Source of the DNA: Castor canadensis
Lineage: Eukaryota > Chordata > Mammalia > Rodentia > Castoridae
Direction: 5' to 3'
DNA: 64,000 nucleotides
Assembly (NCBI RefSeq): GCF_047511655.1
Contig: NC_133391.1
Span: forward strand, 124,690,384 to 124,754,383
Shown here: positions 33,111-44,904 of the stretch, piece by piece
Layout of the letters: each line of letters begins with the position of its first letter
How positions within the stretch are numbered: position 1 is the first letter of the stretch
Position numbers and translations under genes: made by a program
The notes under the pieces: model-generated
The model's input: only the letters and a program-made list of their open reading frames with translations
The model's database searches: none
Told to the model about the DNA's origin: nothing

Positions 33111-34244
33111 ATTTATTTTTACATTTTATTTTATATTTTTTTTATTGTTTTATTATTCATATGTGCATACAAGGCTTGGGTCATTTCTCCCCCCTGCCCC
33201 CACCCCCTCCCTTACCACCCAATCCACCTCCTCCCTCTCCCCCCACCCCCTCAATACTCAGCAGAAACTATTTTTCCCTTATCTCTAATTTTATTGAAGA
33301 GAGAATATAAGCAATAATAGGAAGGAACAAGTGTTTTTGCTGGTTGAGATAAGGATAGCCAAACAGGGAGTTGACTCACATTACTTTCCTGAGCATGTGT
33401 GTTACTTTCTAGGTTAATTCTTTTTGATCTAATGTTTTCTGTAGTTCCTGGTCCCCTTCTATTGGCCTCAGTTGCTTTTAAGGTATCTGCTTTAGTTTCT
33501 CTGCATTAAGGGCAACAAATGCTAGCTAATTTTTTAGGTGTCTTACCTATCCTCACACCTCCCTTGTGTGCTCTCGCTTTTATCATGTGCTCAAAGTCCA
33601 GTCCCATTGTTGTGTTTGCCCTTGATCTAATGTCTGCATATGAGGGAGAACATACTATTTTTGGTCTTTTGGGCCAGGTTGACCTTACTCAGAATGATGT
33701 TCTCCAATTCCATCCATTTACCGGCGAATGATAACATTTTGTTTTTCTTCATGGCTGCATAGAATTCCATTGTGTATAGATACCACACTTTTTTGATCCA
33801 TTCATCAGTATTGGGGCATCTTGGCTGTTTTCATAACTTGGCTATTGTGAATAGTGCTGCAATAAACATGGGTATGCAGGTGCCTCTGGAATAACCTGTG
33901 TCACAGTCTTTTGGGTATATCCCCAAGAGTGGTATTGCTGGATCAAATGGTAGATCAATGTTTAGATTTTTAAGTAGCCTCCAAATATTTTCCCAGAGTG
34001 GTTGTACTAGTTTACATTCCCACCAACGGTGTAAGAGGGTTCCTTTTTCCCCACATCCTCGCCAACACCTGTTGTTCGTGGTGTTGCTAGTGATGGCTAT
34101 TTTAACAGGGGTGAGGTGGAATCTTGGTGTGGTTTTAATTTGCATTTCCTTTATTGCTAGAGATGGTGAGCATTTTTTCATGTGTTTTTTGGCCATTTGA
34201 ATTTCTTCTTTTGAGAAAGATCTGTTTAGTTCAGTTGCTTATTT
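33111..34244 (-). mobile_element. L1-D: 5'-truncated LINE-1, about 1.1 kb
   Basis: Inverted L1 3' UTR (TTATTCATATGTGCATACAA, C-rich block) followed by the ORF2 C-terminal cysteine region (33831-34196). Its sequence is close to the matching parts of L1-B and L1-C. It stops abruptly near 34244, where older L1 sequence resumes. Target-site duplications are not clear because both flanks are T- or A-rich. Confidence 0.8.
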
Positions 34245-34520
34245 CTAAAATTTAGTTTGCTTGTTAATGATTTTGCATCCATGCTTATCAGGGATATTGG
34301 CCTGTAGTTTTCCTTTATGGTAGTGTCCTTATCTGGCTTTGTAGTTAAGGAAATGTTGACCTTATAAATGAATATGGAGGTATTTCTTCCTCAGTTTTTG
34401 GAAGTACTTGTCTTTATTAATTTTTCTTTAAATGTTTGCAGAACATAATTGTGAAGCCATTGGCTCCTTTGATGGGAGAATATCATTCTCCTTATTCATT
34501 AATGGTCTGTTTTTCATGAA
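34245..34520 (-). mobile_element. Old L1 fragment, right part
   Basis: Continues 32386-33110 (GGATATTGGCCTGTAGTTTT, CCTTATCTGGCTTTG), typical of inverted L1 RT sequence. Confidence 0.65.
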
Positions 34521-34839
34521 AAAACAGAAAAATAAAATTTTGAAAGTTTATGTGTGTCTGGAAATTTATCCATTTCATCTTTTTCTTTTTAAATAGGATT
34601 CATTATGAGGTTCAGGCAATATGTCCCAGAGTGGTTTTTGCACATTACTACCACAGAGTATTTGCATTAAAGAAGTTTCTGTTTCCATATGGATTTGCCA
34701 AACACTGTTTATTAGTGTGCCCCTCATTTGGAGGATCTAAGAGTTCCCAAAATACAGTTTGGTAAATATTTGTCCAGAAGAGAATCAGATGTTCTTTCAT
34801 TCACTTCTGCCCACCTGAACTTTTATTTATTCAGGCATA

Positions 34840-35425
34840 TACATTCCTTTGCCATCTTATAGATTATTCTTAACACACCATCCAGAGAAATCTTTTAAAA
34901 TTCAGACAGTGTTACTTTTCTATTCAAAAACTCCAGTGTGTCCTGAACTCATTCAGAATAAAAAGTCTTCAGTGACAGTCACCCTTTATGATCTACTATC
35001 CTGTGACATTTTTAGTTTCATATCATTCTATCTTGCTTTTGCTACTGCTATTCTTCAATCTTATTTCTACTCCTCAGTCACACCATGTATATTCTGAACT
35101 TGAAATATATGTTTTACTATTCTATCTGGAAAGATCTCCCAGATATTTACATAGAAAGATCATCTTGCTTCAATGTCAACTGAAAATAGCTGCCTCTGAG
35201 AACACAATTTCAAATTATATTCTCTACCCTTATCTGCCTTCCTTGTTTTACTTTTTGCCCCAAAGCACGTATTAGCTTCTAGTAGAACATATGTTTTACT
35301 TAATTGTTTATTATCTTTTTCCTCTCATTCTGTGACAGTAGGGATTTTTTTTTAATCTTCTGTATGGCTAACACCATGATTAGTATGCAGGAATTGCTCA
35401 GTAGTATTTGTTGAGTATATGAGTG
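34840..35425 (+). mobile_element. L2 LINE 3' end
   Basis: Follows the L2 3' consensus order: 'TCAAAAACTCCAGTGTGTCC', 'ATTCAGAATAAAAAGTCTTC', 'TATGATCTACTATCC', 'GTTTACTTAATTGTTTATTA'-like segment, and the end 'GTAGTATTTGTTGAGTATAT'. No open frame of note. Confidence 0.65.
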
Positions 35426-35899
35426 AAGGTACTCATTTGCATGATTATCATTGTTCTTAAGGTCACAAGATTGCCTCAAGTTGTTTCACAAATCATATAG
35501 TCTTAGTATACAGGATCAATATTTATGCCTTAAGTAAGAATAGGATATATTAAATATCACTATCATCACTGTCTTCTAAGTGACGGCACCCATATTTATA
35601 ATCAATAAAATTGTGATGTTTATAAAAAACGACTAGACTTTATTCATATTTACTGTTGTATCATTTAAAAAACATTTTAGAGCTATATTATGTTCATAGC
35701 AAAACTGAACTAAAGATAAAGGTTTCCCCATCATACATATTTTCCTATATTATCCGATCATCAACCAGAGTGTCATTTTGCTTTACAGATGATGAATATG
35801 CATTTTTACATTGTTACTACCTCAGAGTTCATGGCTCACATTAAGGTTTACTCATGGTGTTAAATATTCTGTAAGATTGGACAGATTTATAATGACATG
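35426..35899. other. Intronic non-coding stretch
   Basis: AT-rich; nothing recognised on either strand. Confidence 0.35.
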
Positions 35900-37705
35900 T
35901 ACTTACCTTTACAGTATCATAAAAATAGTTTCACTGTCCTAAAACTCCTATGTGTTCTGCATATGCATCCTTTTCTCCTCCCTACCTGAGGTAACCAACT
36001 GATCCTCTTCCCCTGTCTAGTTTTAAAGCCTTCTCTAGAGTGTCACATGGTTGGAACCATGCAGTATGTAGCCTTTCCAGATTGACTTCCTTTTTTTAGT
36101 AGTATGCATTTAAGAATTTTAAGACTCCTCCATGTCTTTCAACAGCTTTATTACTCATTTCTTTTCATCATCTGATAATTCATTGTGTGGATGTACCACA
36201 TTTTATTTATCTATTCAGCTACTGAAGTGTATCTTGGTTGCATTTATGTTTCAGTAGTTATGAAAAAGCTGTTATAAACATTTGTGTTCAGGTGTTTATG
36301 TAGACATAAGTTTTCAACTCTTTGGGTAAATACTGAGGATTATGATTGCTAGATCATATGGTAAGAATATGTTTAGTTTTTAAAAAAAAAACTGCAGAAC
36401 TGTCATCTGAAGTAGCCATATCATTTTAATTCCCACCAGCAGTGAGTGAGAGTTTGTTGCTTCATATTCTCATCTGCATTTGGTGGTATTAGTGTTCTGG
36501 ATTTTGGGCATCCTGATAGGTATATAGTAGTAGTATTTCATTGTTTTAATTTACATTTCTGTGATATGTACTGTTGATCATCTTTTCATAACCTTACTTG
36601 CCATGTTAAAATATTTGGCTTATTTTCAAGCAGGTTGTTGGCTTTTTCTATTGTTGAATTTTAAGAGTTCTTTATATATTTTGGGTAACAGTCCTTATCA
36701 GATAAGTCTTTTGAAGATATTTTTTCCTAGACTTTGGTTTATCTTTTTATTCTCCTGACAATGTGTTTTTCAGAGCAGAAATGTTTAATTTTAATGAAGC
36801 ACAGTTTATTAACTCTTTTTATGTGTTTAGTATTTATCTAAAAAGTCACTGCCAAAATCATGGTCATTTACATTTTCTGCTTTGTTACCTTCCAGGAGTT
36901 TATATTTACTGCATTTTTCATTTTGGTCTGTGATACATTTTTAGGTAATTGTTGTGAAGGGTCTATTTATAGATTGTTTTTCTTTTTATTGCACATGGTT
37001 GTCCAGTTGTTTCAGCATCATTTGTCGAAAAGACCCCCATCTTTTCTCCATTGTGTTGTCTTTACTTACTTCTTTGTCACAGATCAATGTACTGTATTTA
37101 TGTGAATCCTTTTCAAAGCTCTTTATTCTGTTCCATTGTCCTGTATGTCTATTTTTTCACCAATACCATTCTATCTTGAATATTGTACCTTTAGTATGTG
37201 TTGAAGTCAAGTAATGTCAGTCCTATGAATTCGTTTTTTTGTTCCTCTTCAATATTGGGTTGGCTATTCTAGGGCTTTTGGCTAGCCATATATACTTTAG
37301 AATCAGTTTGTTGGCATCCACAAAGTAACTTTCTTTTAATTAAAATTGTATTGAATCTGTAGACAATGTGGGAAGAACTAACATCTTGGCAATATTGAGT
37401 CTATCCATGAACATGCAATTTCTCTCCATGTATTTAATTCTTTGACTTCTTTCATCAGTTTTGGAGGTTTCTTCATATAGATTGTATACGTATTTTGTTA
37501 GATTCATACCTAAGTGTTTCATTTTGGAGGGGTATTAATCAAACACCAGTTGTTTATTAACAGTATATAGGAAAATGATTGGATTTTGTATGTTAACCTG
37601 TACCCTGTAACCTTTATATAATAGTTTATTTTTTTCCACTGTTATATCTCCGTAAGTTTTGTGGACATCTGAAATGTTATTATAGAAAACTGTTGTGGTT
37701 ATTTA
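35900..37705 (-). mobile_element. Old L1 fragment (ORF2 3' two-thirds)
   Basis: Inverted, degenerate L1: TTGATGAATATTT-type target text is replaced by 'TATTCAGCTACTGAAGTG', 'ATTCCCACCAGCAGTGAGTG', 'TGAATTTTAAGAGTTCTTTA' and 'GAAGAACTAACATCTTGGCA'. Complement 37340-37522 keeps L1-like NIAKMLVLP. Left edge uncertain. Confidence 0.65.
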
Positions 37706-37712
37706 ACTAGTA

Positions 37713-38049
37713 CAGGCTGAGTACTCCTTATCCACAATGCTTGGGACCAGAAATGTTTTGGATTTCAGATGTTTTTGGATTTTGGAATATTTTCATATCC
37801 ATAATGAGAGTATATTGGAGATGGGATCCAAATCTAAACATGAAATTCATTTATGTTTCATGTACACTTTGTGTACCTAGACTCAAAGTAACTTCATAAA
37901 ATACTTTACTGTTGTGTGCTTTGACTGTGACTTATCACATGAATTCAGGTATGGAATTATCCATTTGTGGCATCATGTTGGTGTTCAAAAAATTTCAGAT
38001 CTTGGAGCATTTTGGATTTGGCATTGTTAGATTAAGGAAGCTCAGTCTT
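37713..38049. mobile_element. MER2-like (Tigger-group) DNA transposon
   Basis: Starts ACAGGCTGAGTACTCCTTAT and ends GATTAAGGAAGCTCAGTCT, an imperfect terminal inverted repeat. Inside are the 'TTTGGATTTCAGATGTTTTT' and 'TTGGAGCATTTTGGATTTGG' blocks characteristic of MER2. Non-autonomous, no ORF. Confidence 0.75.
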
Positions 38050-39015
38050 TAATATGTTATCCATAAGGGTCCCACCAAAGAATTCTTCCAATAAATGGAA
38101 GAAGAGAGAAGTGCCGGGGTATTGGTGATAAAAGTTTTCAACTAATTTAACAATTACAAAATTCCCTAAAGATCTAAAAATGCAAATATAATTCATAAAG
38201 GTCTCTGATTTTTTAAAAAGGTGCAGATAAATTGACATCACTTTTCAGTATATTTTCCAAAGGAATGAAACCAGATTGCACCAGATTTTCTGCTTGAGAG
38301 TTGGTTTCATATATCATGCTGATTAATCTAAAAATGCATATAATTTTTTACTGTATTATTCAAACATCTTGCTTTCTTAATTTTGTGTTTTAAAATATTA
38401 ATTTATAGAAGTACAAATTATGTGAAATTATTAATTTTACTGGAGTTTTTTATTTATAAAGGAATCTACCATAGGATTAGTTTTAGTAGTGATTTATATT
38501 AGTGACTTCAAAATATATTCATAATGATTTTCAAAATTGCTATATATTTATGCTCTTACATAAGGAACACAGCTACTTCAGAAAGTGCAGTAGAAGTCCA
38601 AGAAGACTTCTCTTTATTTCTTCAGTATGATTGATTTTTTTAATATTTTTATTTCAATTAGGAATAAAGATATATGTTTTTATGACTAGGTGGCTAAATT
38701 AAGCAGTTTATTAACCCTTTAATCATATCATTGCATTTCCCATATTGTAAGGCTGCTTTTTCATCCTTATTAAGAATTTCTTTGAGAAGGCAATGCTATC
38801 TGGATTACAAGGAGAACATGTATAGAATGAAGGTGTCTAAAACTTTTTATCTTTTGTAAATGGAAGTTAGGATAATTGATGATTACATGATAAAATATGT
38901 GCTCTTAGCATATAGTCTTGCAAGTATTGGAAACTACTAGGAGAATTAACAATAATTAAATATTAAAGCCAAATAATATTCTCGTGAATTAAATTTAAAA
39001 CTTTTTTCATTTTAG

Positions 39016-39600
39016 GAAACCATGAGTTTGATTTTGGTGTGGATATTTTGGAAGAATACATGAAACAAATGCACTTTACATGGTTTCTCAGTAATGTCTA
39101 TGACAGATTTACTTCTGAACCTCTTGGACATGGTGCAGTAAAAAAAATAGTTAATTGGAACAATATAAAAATTGGCTTAATGGGATTAGTTGAAGAAGAT
39201 TGGTTAGATACCCTGGCTACTGTTAATAAGTCAAATGTAGACTATAAAGATTATGTTGAGGTTGCCAATGAAATAGCAGTAGAACTTAAAGAAGAAGGAG
39301 CAGATCTTGTTATTGCAAGGACTCATATGAAATGGGGAAATGACACAAGGCTTGCACAATGAGCAGAAGGGGTCAATTTGATTCTAGGAGGCCATGACCA
39401 TGAGTATGGAATCAGGAAGGTAAATGAAACTTGGATTGTCAAAAGTGGATCTGATTTTCAAAACTTGACAAAAATAAATATAAGACTCTTTGGTACATCT
39501 TTCCAATACATATTTGAGAAAGTGGACATTTTGAGTTATTTGGAAGAAGAGTCATATATCAAAGCAATAGTAAAAGATTTTACTCAAAACATACAGGTAG
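39016..39600 (+). CDS. Metallophosphatase exon with GNHE and GGHDH motifs and a premature TGA
   Basis: Acceptor TTCATTTTAG. The exon completes Gly and then reads NHEFDFG (catalytic His and metal-binding Asn), LSNVYDR, GLMGLVEEDWL, THMKWGND (metal-binding His) and LILGGHDHEYG (two metal-binding His). TGA at 39360-39362 lies between LAQ and AEGVNLILGG; the frame stays open and conserved after it, so it is a point nonsense change, most simply CGA to TGA at a CpG. The end at 39600 (donor GTGAAT) is chosen because it leaves one base and matches the next exon's phase; the nearby CAG/GTAGGT donor at 39596 would break the frame. Confidence 0.9.
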
Positions 39601-40438
39601 GTGAATATTGCATGTACTATTCAGCAAAGTACAGATTGAGTACATGAACTTTTTAGACAATCTGCAACATAATACCATGCAATTAATGACTAACCAATAC
39701 TATAAATGGTATCTTCAATCATAATAAAATAATGGTAGTTTTTGCTCTATTGGATTTTGATTTTCCTATTCCATTTACATTTTATTTTGACTTTATAAGA
39801 AACAGAAATTTATACCCACTTTAATGTTTAGACTTACTTTAACTGTCATTATGAACATATTTTCCTATGCTCAAATTCTTTAAGAACTTACTTTAATAAA
39901 AGAATTACTACTCAAATTTAAGAAGCACTGGATTAAGAAAAGAATAGGCAAATTTTACATAAGCTTGTAATGAAAAGGCATTCTTTGCTCCCTTCTTTTC
40001 TACTTAAAAACCTCAAACTTTTGAGTCGTTTACAAAGAAGTCATTTAAAAGTTTTATATAAATTGGAAGCCTTCAGGTTCATTTTTTTTTCAGGACCCCA
40101 TACACACTGGACATACTTAATTCCTTAGGGATATTTGCAAGAGCAAAAGGGAATTATAAACCATGTTCTATTTATATTGTTTCATGTAACTTTTGGTACC
40201 TGAACTAGGTCTATGGGAATAGAACTCTCTGTATTGATATTGAATAAAGTATTAATGAATGGCGTTGTGTTTGGATCAGCTACTGGTATCAGGGATATTA
40301 GATGTTTTGATAACAGTTTTTGGCTCTAGAGTGTGTGGATATGGGCTCCTAAAATTTGTGATAACCTGGCTCTTTAAATGGCTCTGAAAAATAAATGATT
40401 GTTGGAATATGTAGTATTTTGACATTTGATATTTAGAG

Positions 40439-40639
40439 AGGAAGAGTTTAGTGAATTATTTGATTTTGAGTTGGAGGTAAAGAAGAAATGGTATATGTTA
40501 GAAGAAGTTCTGTGTCCAGTTGATACGGAATTAGATGGCCGTGAAATTACTGTAAGAAGATCTGAGAGCAATCTTGGAAATCTGGTAACTAATGCAATGT
40601 TGGAGGCTACTTGTGCTGATGTAGCACTGCTTAATTCAG
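40439..40639 (+). CDS. Metallophosphatase exon: linker and start of the 5'-nucleotidase C-terminal domain
   Basis: The acceptor is the second AG of ATTTAGAG, which is the one giving phase 1. The exon reads EEFSELFDFELE, a Lys/Glu-rich helix, then CPVDTELDGR, ESNLGNLVTNAMLEAT and ADVALLNSG. NLGN and LNSG are hallmark segments of the 5'-nucleotidase C-terminal (substrate-binding) domain. The donor is TCAG/GTGATT at 40640. The first G of the last Gly codon is left over and is completed by GC of the next exon. Confidence 0.88.
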
Positions 40640-41730
40640 GTGATTTTGTTGTTTAATTTGTTAAATTAAAATTAGCTTTTCAAAATTTATAGTAGATGTT
40701 TTTGTATATGCAAAATCCTATTGAGAAATCCACTTCCTTAATTTCATGAGATAGGCTCTTTATTTCTGTTATGTTTAAGTGTAGCATTTGGAATTAGACA
40801 CTGTAGATTAATTTATTTGAAAATTAAGGCGATAGGTTTTCAAATTTTTGACTGTTGTTTTCAAATGAAGATGTGGCCACTTACCTGTTCTAAACTGGTG
40901 TGCTATCAAGCCTTGACTATATGAGAAGTAGAGGAATGAAATCTTTTACTTAAGTTCTTGCTCTTTTACTAATTTTTCTTTTGCACTGGTGCAATAGGAG
41001 GAAATAGTAAGAGAACTCTTATAGGGTGAATAGGAAATCTGTTCCTAATCTAACCATTTTTGCATGTTGATAGTCTGAAGTTGGCTTATCTAGGTGATAA
41101 GATACTAAGAATCTCTACAGAAAAGCTAAATCTAAGCCTTCTTTGAAACTGACTTTAATCCATATGCCATAATCTAGAGCTGTAAACACTAGCAAGATAG
41201 CCATAGTGACTAGAATGTGATTACTTCAAAATTTATAATGTAGCATAATTTAACATCTTAACATAAACTTCTTATAATGCCATTTTCACTGAAAACACAG
41301 TGATTTTAATCTTACACATGAATAATTTAGGACAGTTTGTAGAAACATTGCCTAAGAGTCAATTTGTTAAATTTTAGTTTTATTGACTTAAGAAGTCTTT
41401 GGAGTTGCTACCTGTGGAGATCTTTAAAACTCTATCTTTGCTTTGGAATGCTTTAGGCATGATCCCTGTCTGGAAGCAGGGGGAGTGGTAGTGGGCTTTT
41501 TAGTTGTAATGTTCCATAATTAAGTAGAAAATAGTTGTTATGAATACACTAGATATCGCCACAAGGTTTAGGTGGAAGTAAACATGAGGAAGGAATTGAA
41601 AAAATGAAAAACTTGTGTCATTGTGGTGTATAACTTTGAAGTTTTAAACATGACATTGAGACATAAAGGTGACTTTTGTTGGAAAAAACTAAATCAAAAT
41701 GCATATTGTTTTTCTCTTAAATTACTGTAG

Positions 41731-41896
41731 GCACTCTTAGATCTGACAGAATACATCCGCCAGAGAATTTCACTTTGCATGATCTCTTGGCTATTCTTCC
41801 CATAGTGGACCCAGTTTTAGTTGTTAGAGTAACAGGTGCACAGCTGCTTGAAGCACTTGAAAATGGGGTTTATAAGTACCCAGCTCTAGATGGGAG
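41731..41896 (+). CDS. Metallophosphatase exon: C-terminal domain core
   Basis: Acceptor TTACTGTAG, donor GAG/GTATGT. The exon reads TLRSDRIHPP, FTLHDLLAILPIVDP, VVRVTGAQLLEALENGV and YPALDG. In the 5'-nucleotidase C-terminal domain the same order is seen (Asn-Ser-Gly, Arg, 'P......D....P', 'G..l...LE.g'). No stop or frameshift is present. It ends with AG, the first two bases of an Arg codon completed by the next exon. Confidence 0.9.
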
Positions 41897-42426
41897 GTAT
41901 GTATATACATTTCTACTAATTGATATACTTTAATTATTTTTATATAATCGATCTGAAAGAAAACTGAATTTAAATATAACTTAATTTTTTTTAAAAATTC
42001 AAATTTATAATGCTTTAAAGTGGAACGATTTAAGTGTAATGTGAAAAAAATCTCAAATTCTTATTTTTACCAAATAACATGAGATTGGCAAAGTATTAGT
42101 ATATAAAAATTATATTTGCTATTAAAATTAGGGTTATTTTTAGTTTTATATGGGTGCCTTAAATGCCAGTATTTAAGTATTTGCAATTCTTTTTTTTTAA
42201 CTTTTCTTATTTGAGAAATAAGGTGCTACTTTGTTGGCAGGATTTTATACCCAAATCTCACTATAGAATTCTTAGGTAAATGAGACTAACATTGTAAACT
42301 TAAAAGCTTGGGGTACTTCTCTCTTTCCTTTAAGCCATATAATAAGATGAGTGTCAGGCTAGCAGCTAAATAGTACAACCTACAATATCATTATATTGTG
42401 TTATTATAATATATCATTTTTTAAAA

Positions 42427-42446
42427 GTGTGTGTGTGTGTGTGTGT
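42427..42446. repeat. (TG)n microsatellite
   Basis: About nine uninterrupted GT dinucleotides within the intron between the exons at 41731 and 44757. Confidence 0.8.
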
Positions 42447-42997
42447 TTTGATGGTGAGTTGCTGACAGGCACCACCTCTCTGTGTCTCCATGAATCTGAA
42501 ATAAAATCTCAGGTATGAGGCTGCAAGAAAGGTGGGCAAGTTAGTATGCTAAAAACAAACAAAAAAAACCCACTGGGCATCAGGGTAAGGACAGGAATTA
42601 GCTAGAAAAACTGATCCCTAACTAAATCTCTAAAAGCACAAATCTTCCATGGGCTCATAGGTATATACCTGGACTTGTTCTATCCCACATCCCTCCCAGC
42701 CCAGTTTTTTTTTTTTAACTCTCTAGACTTGAATTAATTCCCATAAGAGCTACTTGTGATGGCCACCCTGTGAACAAAACAACCAAATGGAGTGCTAAGA
42801 GCAGGTTGGCAAGGCTTGCCTGTGTCACTGAACAAAAGCTGACCAACATCTGTGCCCCACTGCCAGGGTAGAAAGGCTAGCATGGAAACCAACCAGAGAG
42901 GCCAATTGGTTTCAGTCCTGAGGGCCACTGTACAGGCCAGCTCCTTAAGTCAAATAAAACATACAGTTGAAAGCCTCTGGAGAAGACTAAACCAAGG
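42447..42997. other. Intronic stretch of mixed composition
   Basis: GC-richer than the surrounding intron. It may be the body of an unrecognised repeat, but no coding exon or known family is evident. Confidence 0.3.
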
Positions 42998-43081
42998 GGG
43001 CTGGCAGAGTGGCTCAAGAATTAGAGTGCCTGTCTAGCAAGCCTGAGTTCAAACCCCAGTACCACTTAAAAAAAAAAAAAA
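42998..43081 (+). mobile_element. ID-type SINE (tRNA-Ala-like), sense
   Basis: GGCTGGCAGAGTGGCTCAAG is an A-box-like start and GAGTTCAAACCCCAGTACC the B-box region, followed by an A-tail. It is a single ID unit without attached B1 units. Confidence 0.85.
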
Positions 43082-43300
43082 GACTGGATAAAGTGAAAGG
43101 CATAATAATATCAGGACTTGAAGACAGCATAATGAAACTTACCAAACACCGTATACAAAAGAGGGAGGAGAGGAGGAGAATGGGAATATAAAGGAGAGGG
43201 TGAACTTGTTCAAAGTACACTGTATACATGTATGGAATTACCACAATACATACATCCCCTCATTTATGTATACTAATTCAAAATATAAAACTGTTAAAAA
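43082..43300 (+). mobile_element. L1 3'-UTR fragment, sense
   Basis: G-rich block (GAGGGAGGAGAGGAGG) then CAAAGTACACTGTATACATG and an AT-rich end, as in rodent-type L1 3' ends. It is short and without coding sequence. Confidence 0.55.
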
Positions 43301-43479
43301 TAACTAAAAATACACATGTGCAAGTTAATAGGAAGTGCTGATAAGGACACACGTCAAAACTCTTGTAGGTGCTGTATCTCTTAGGGCTCAGAAATTCTAT
43401 TCCTCATACCTGACAGTTAAAACTGGAAACAACCTGAATGTCAACAGTGAAAAAGGATTTAAATTTTTTTTCAAAGTCG

Positions 43480-43795
43480 AGCATGGTGGCTTACACCTAT
43501 ACTATAATCCTAGCTACTCAAGCAGTAGAGATTGGGATGATCTCAGTACAAAACCAATTCAGGGAAAAAAAATGTTAGTGAGATTTCATCTGAACCAATA
43601 AAAAGCCGGGGAGGGGATATGCATGCCTGTCATCCTAACTATATGGGAGTGTAAATAGGAAGATCATGGTCCAGGCATAAATACTAGACCCTATTTGAAA
43701 AATAATGAAAGCAAAAAGGGCTGGGTAGAGTGGTAGAGTTCTTGTCTAGCAAATGCAAGGTCCTGAGATCAAACCCCAGTAACCCCCAAAAGTGG
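43480..43795 (+). mobile_element. Composite B1-B1-ID SINE, sense
   Basis: Two B1-like units (GAGCATGGTGGCTTACACC; GATATGCATGCCTGTCATCC) followed by an ID unit (GGGCTGGGTAGAGTGGTAGA ... GATCAAACCCCAGTAAC). Sense copy showing that the unit order is B1-B1-ID. Confidence 0.8.
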
Positions 43796-43799
43796 TTCA

Positions 43800-44756
43800 T
43801 TTTTATTGACTTACATGGTTCTTTTTATCTTCTAGATAATTATCTTATTAGAGATATGATTTGCAAACATTTTCTCCCATTTTGTGGTTTTCTATTTTAC
43901 TCTGTTGATGGTAAAGCACAAAAGTGTTTGATTTTTGAAACTTTTTCAATCTTGTACACAGTAAGGCACCTCATAGCTTGCTAACTGCTTTTACAGGATA
44001 GTATAATTAATAATATTTTGACCATTTTGCTAGAGTAAAGGCTAAGGGGGGAGTCATAGGAGGGGCCAGATGGAATTTTTAGAGTCAAAACTAAAAAATA
44101 TTTTAAAATTATACTCGTTCAGACTTCATCTTGATTTGAATGAATTTTCACCAGATATTAAGATGTTATTTTGCTTAAGATGGTATTTGGAAGAGCTATA
44201 GTAATGAAGAGATAATGTCATATATATTGAACTAGGAAGTTCCTTCCTGTCAGAGTGGCTAATGGATGTTTTAGGAATAAAACTGATCTAAAAAAGCTGG
44301 CATATGCTGTTGTTTGTCTGGAGGTGGACTCTCTGAAATTGGCATCATTCTGTCTGCCAGGTGGGAGGCTGAGTCAAATGCCAAAATGAACCCAGCTTTT
44401 CTCAGTGAATAGCTATTGAGCAAGTATTTTGCATTTTCCTGTCTCAGGTAATAAGTAATTATGAAGATATAGTGTACATGAATTTTTGTACCCTTCAGTT
44501 GTTAGTTACTAATGTATTTTCAGTAAAATCCTCAGTGCTTCAGACCCTGAATCTGTTACTAGGAAAAGCCAGTCATTGTATTTAGCATAAAACTGAACAG
44601 ATAGACCACAGGCCAGGTCTAAGACTGACCACAGGGTGGCACACATGCAGGAAGGAAACAAACCACTGCAAGACTGGAGATGTAACTGACATTGAAACCC
44701 TAGCCTGCAGAGGAGGCTTTTTCAGAATTATTCAAGAGTACACTTTTAAATTTCAG
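43800..44756. other. Intronic non-coding stretch
   Basis: No exon or named repeat recognised; the acceptor for the next coding exon is at its right end. Confidence 0.35.
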
Positions 44757-44904
44757 ATTTCCTCAAGTTGCTGGAATAGAATTTGGATTTGATCCAGATG
44801 CAGAACCAGGACACCGAATCATAAGAGATACTGTAAAAGTTCAAGGACAATACTTACAAAAAAGAAAAGTTTACCTTCTTGCTATTAACGAGTACATTGC
44901 AAAT
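44757..44904 (+). CDS. Metallophosphatase exon: RFPQVAG substrate-pocket segment
   Basis: Acceptor AAATTTCAG, donor AAT/GTGAGA. After completing Arg it reads FPQVAGIEFGFDPDAEPGHRI and then KVYLLAINEYIAN. The 'G(R)FPQVAG(I/L)' segment is the conserved substrate-pocket stretch of 5'-nucleotidase C-terminal domains. The exon is 148 bp and ends on a codon boundary. A 2.9-kb intron upstream contains ID/B1 SINEs and an L1 3'-end fragment. Confidence 0.9.

Noticed and set aside
39360..39362. TGA read as selenocysteine
   Set aside because: No selenoprotein is known in this family, the residue is not a catalytic Cys position and I see no SECIS element in the 3' UTR.
39378..39647. Separate short gene starting at a Met after the TGA
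   Set aside because: It is the same frame as the upstream half of the exon and starts in the middle of the GGHDH motif; also the frame after 39600 is intron.
42998..43081. Functional tRNA gene
   Set aside because: The A- and B-box-like text belongs to an ID SINE with an A-tail; no cloverleaf with a proper anticodon arm is kept.
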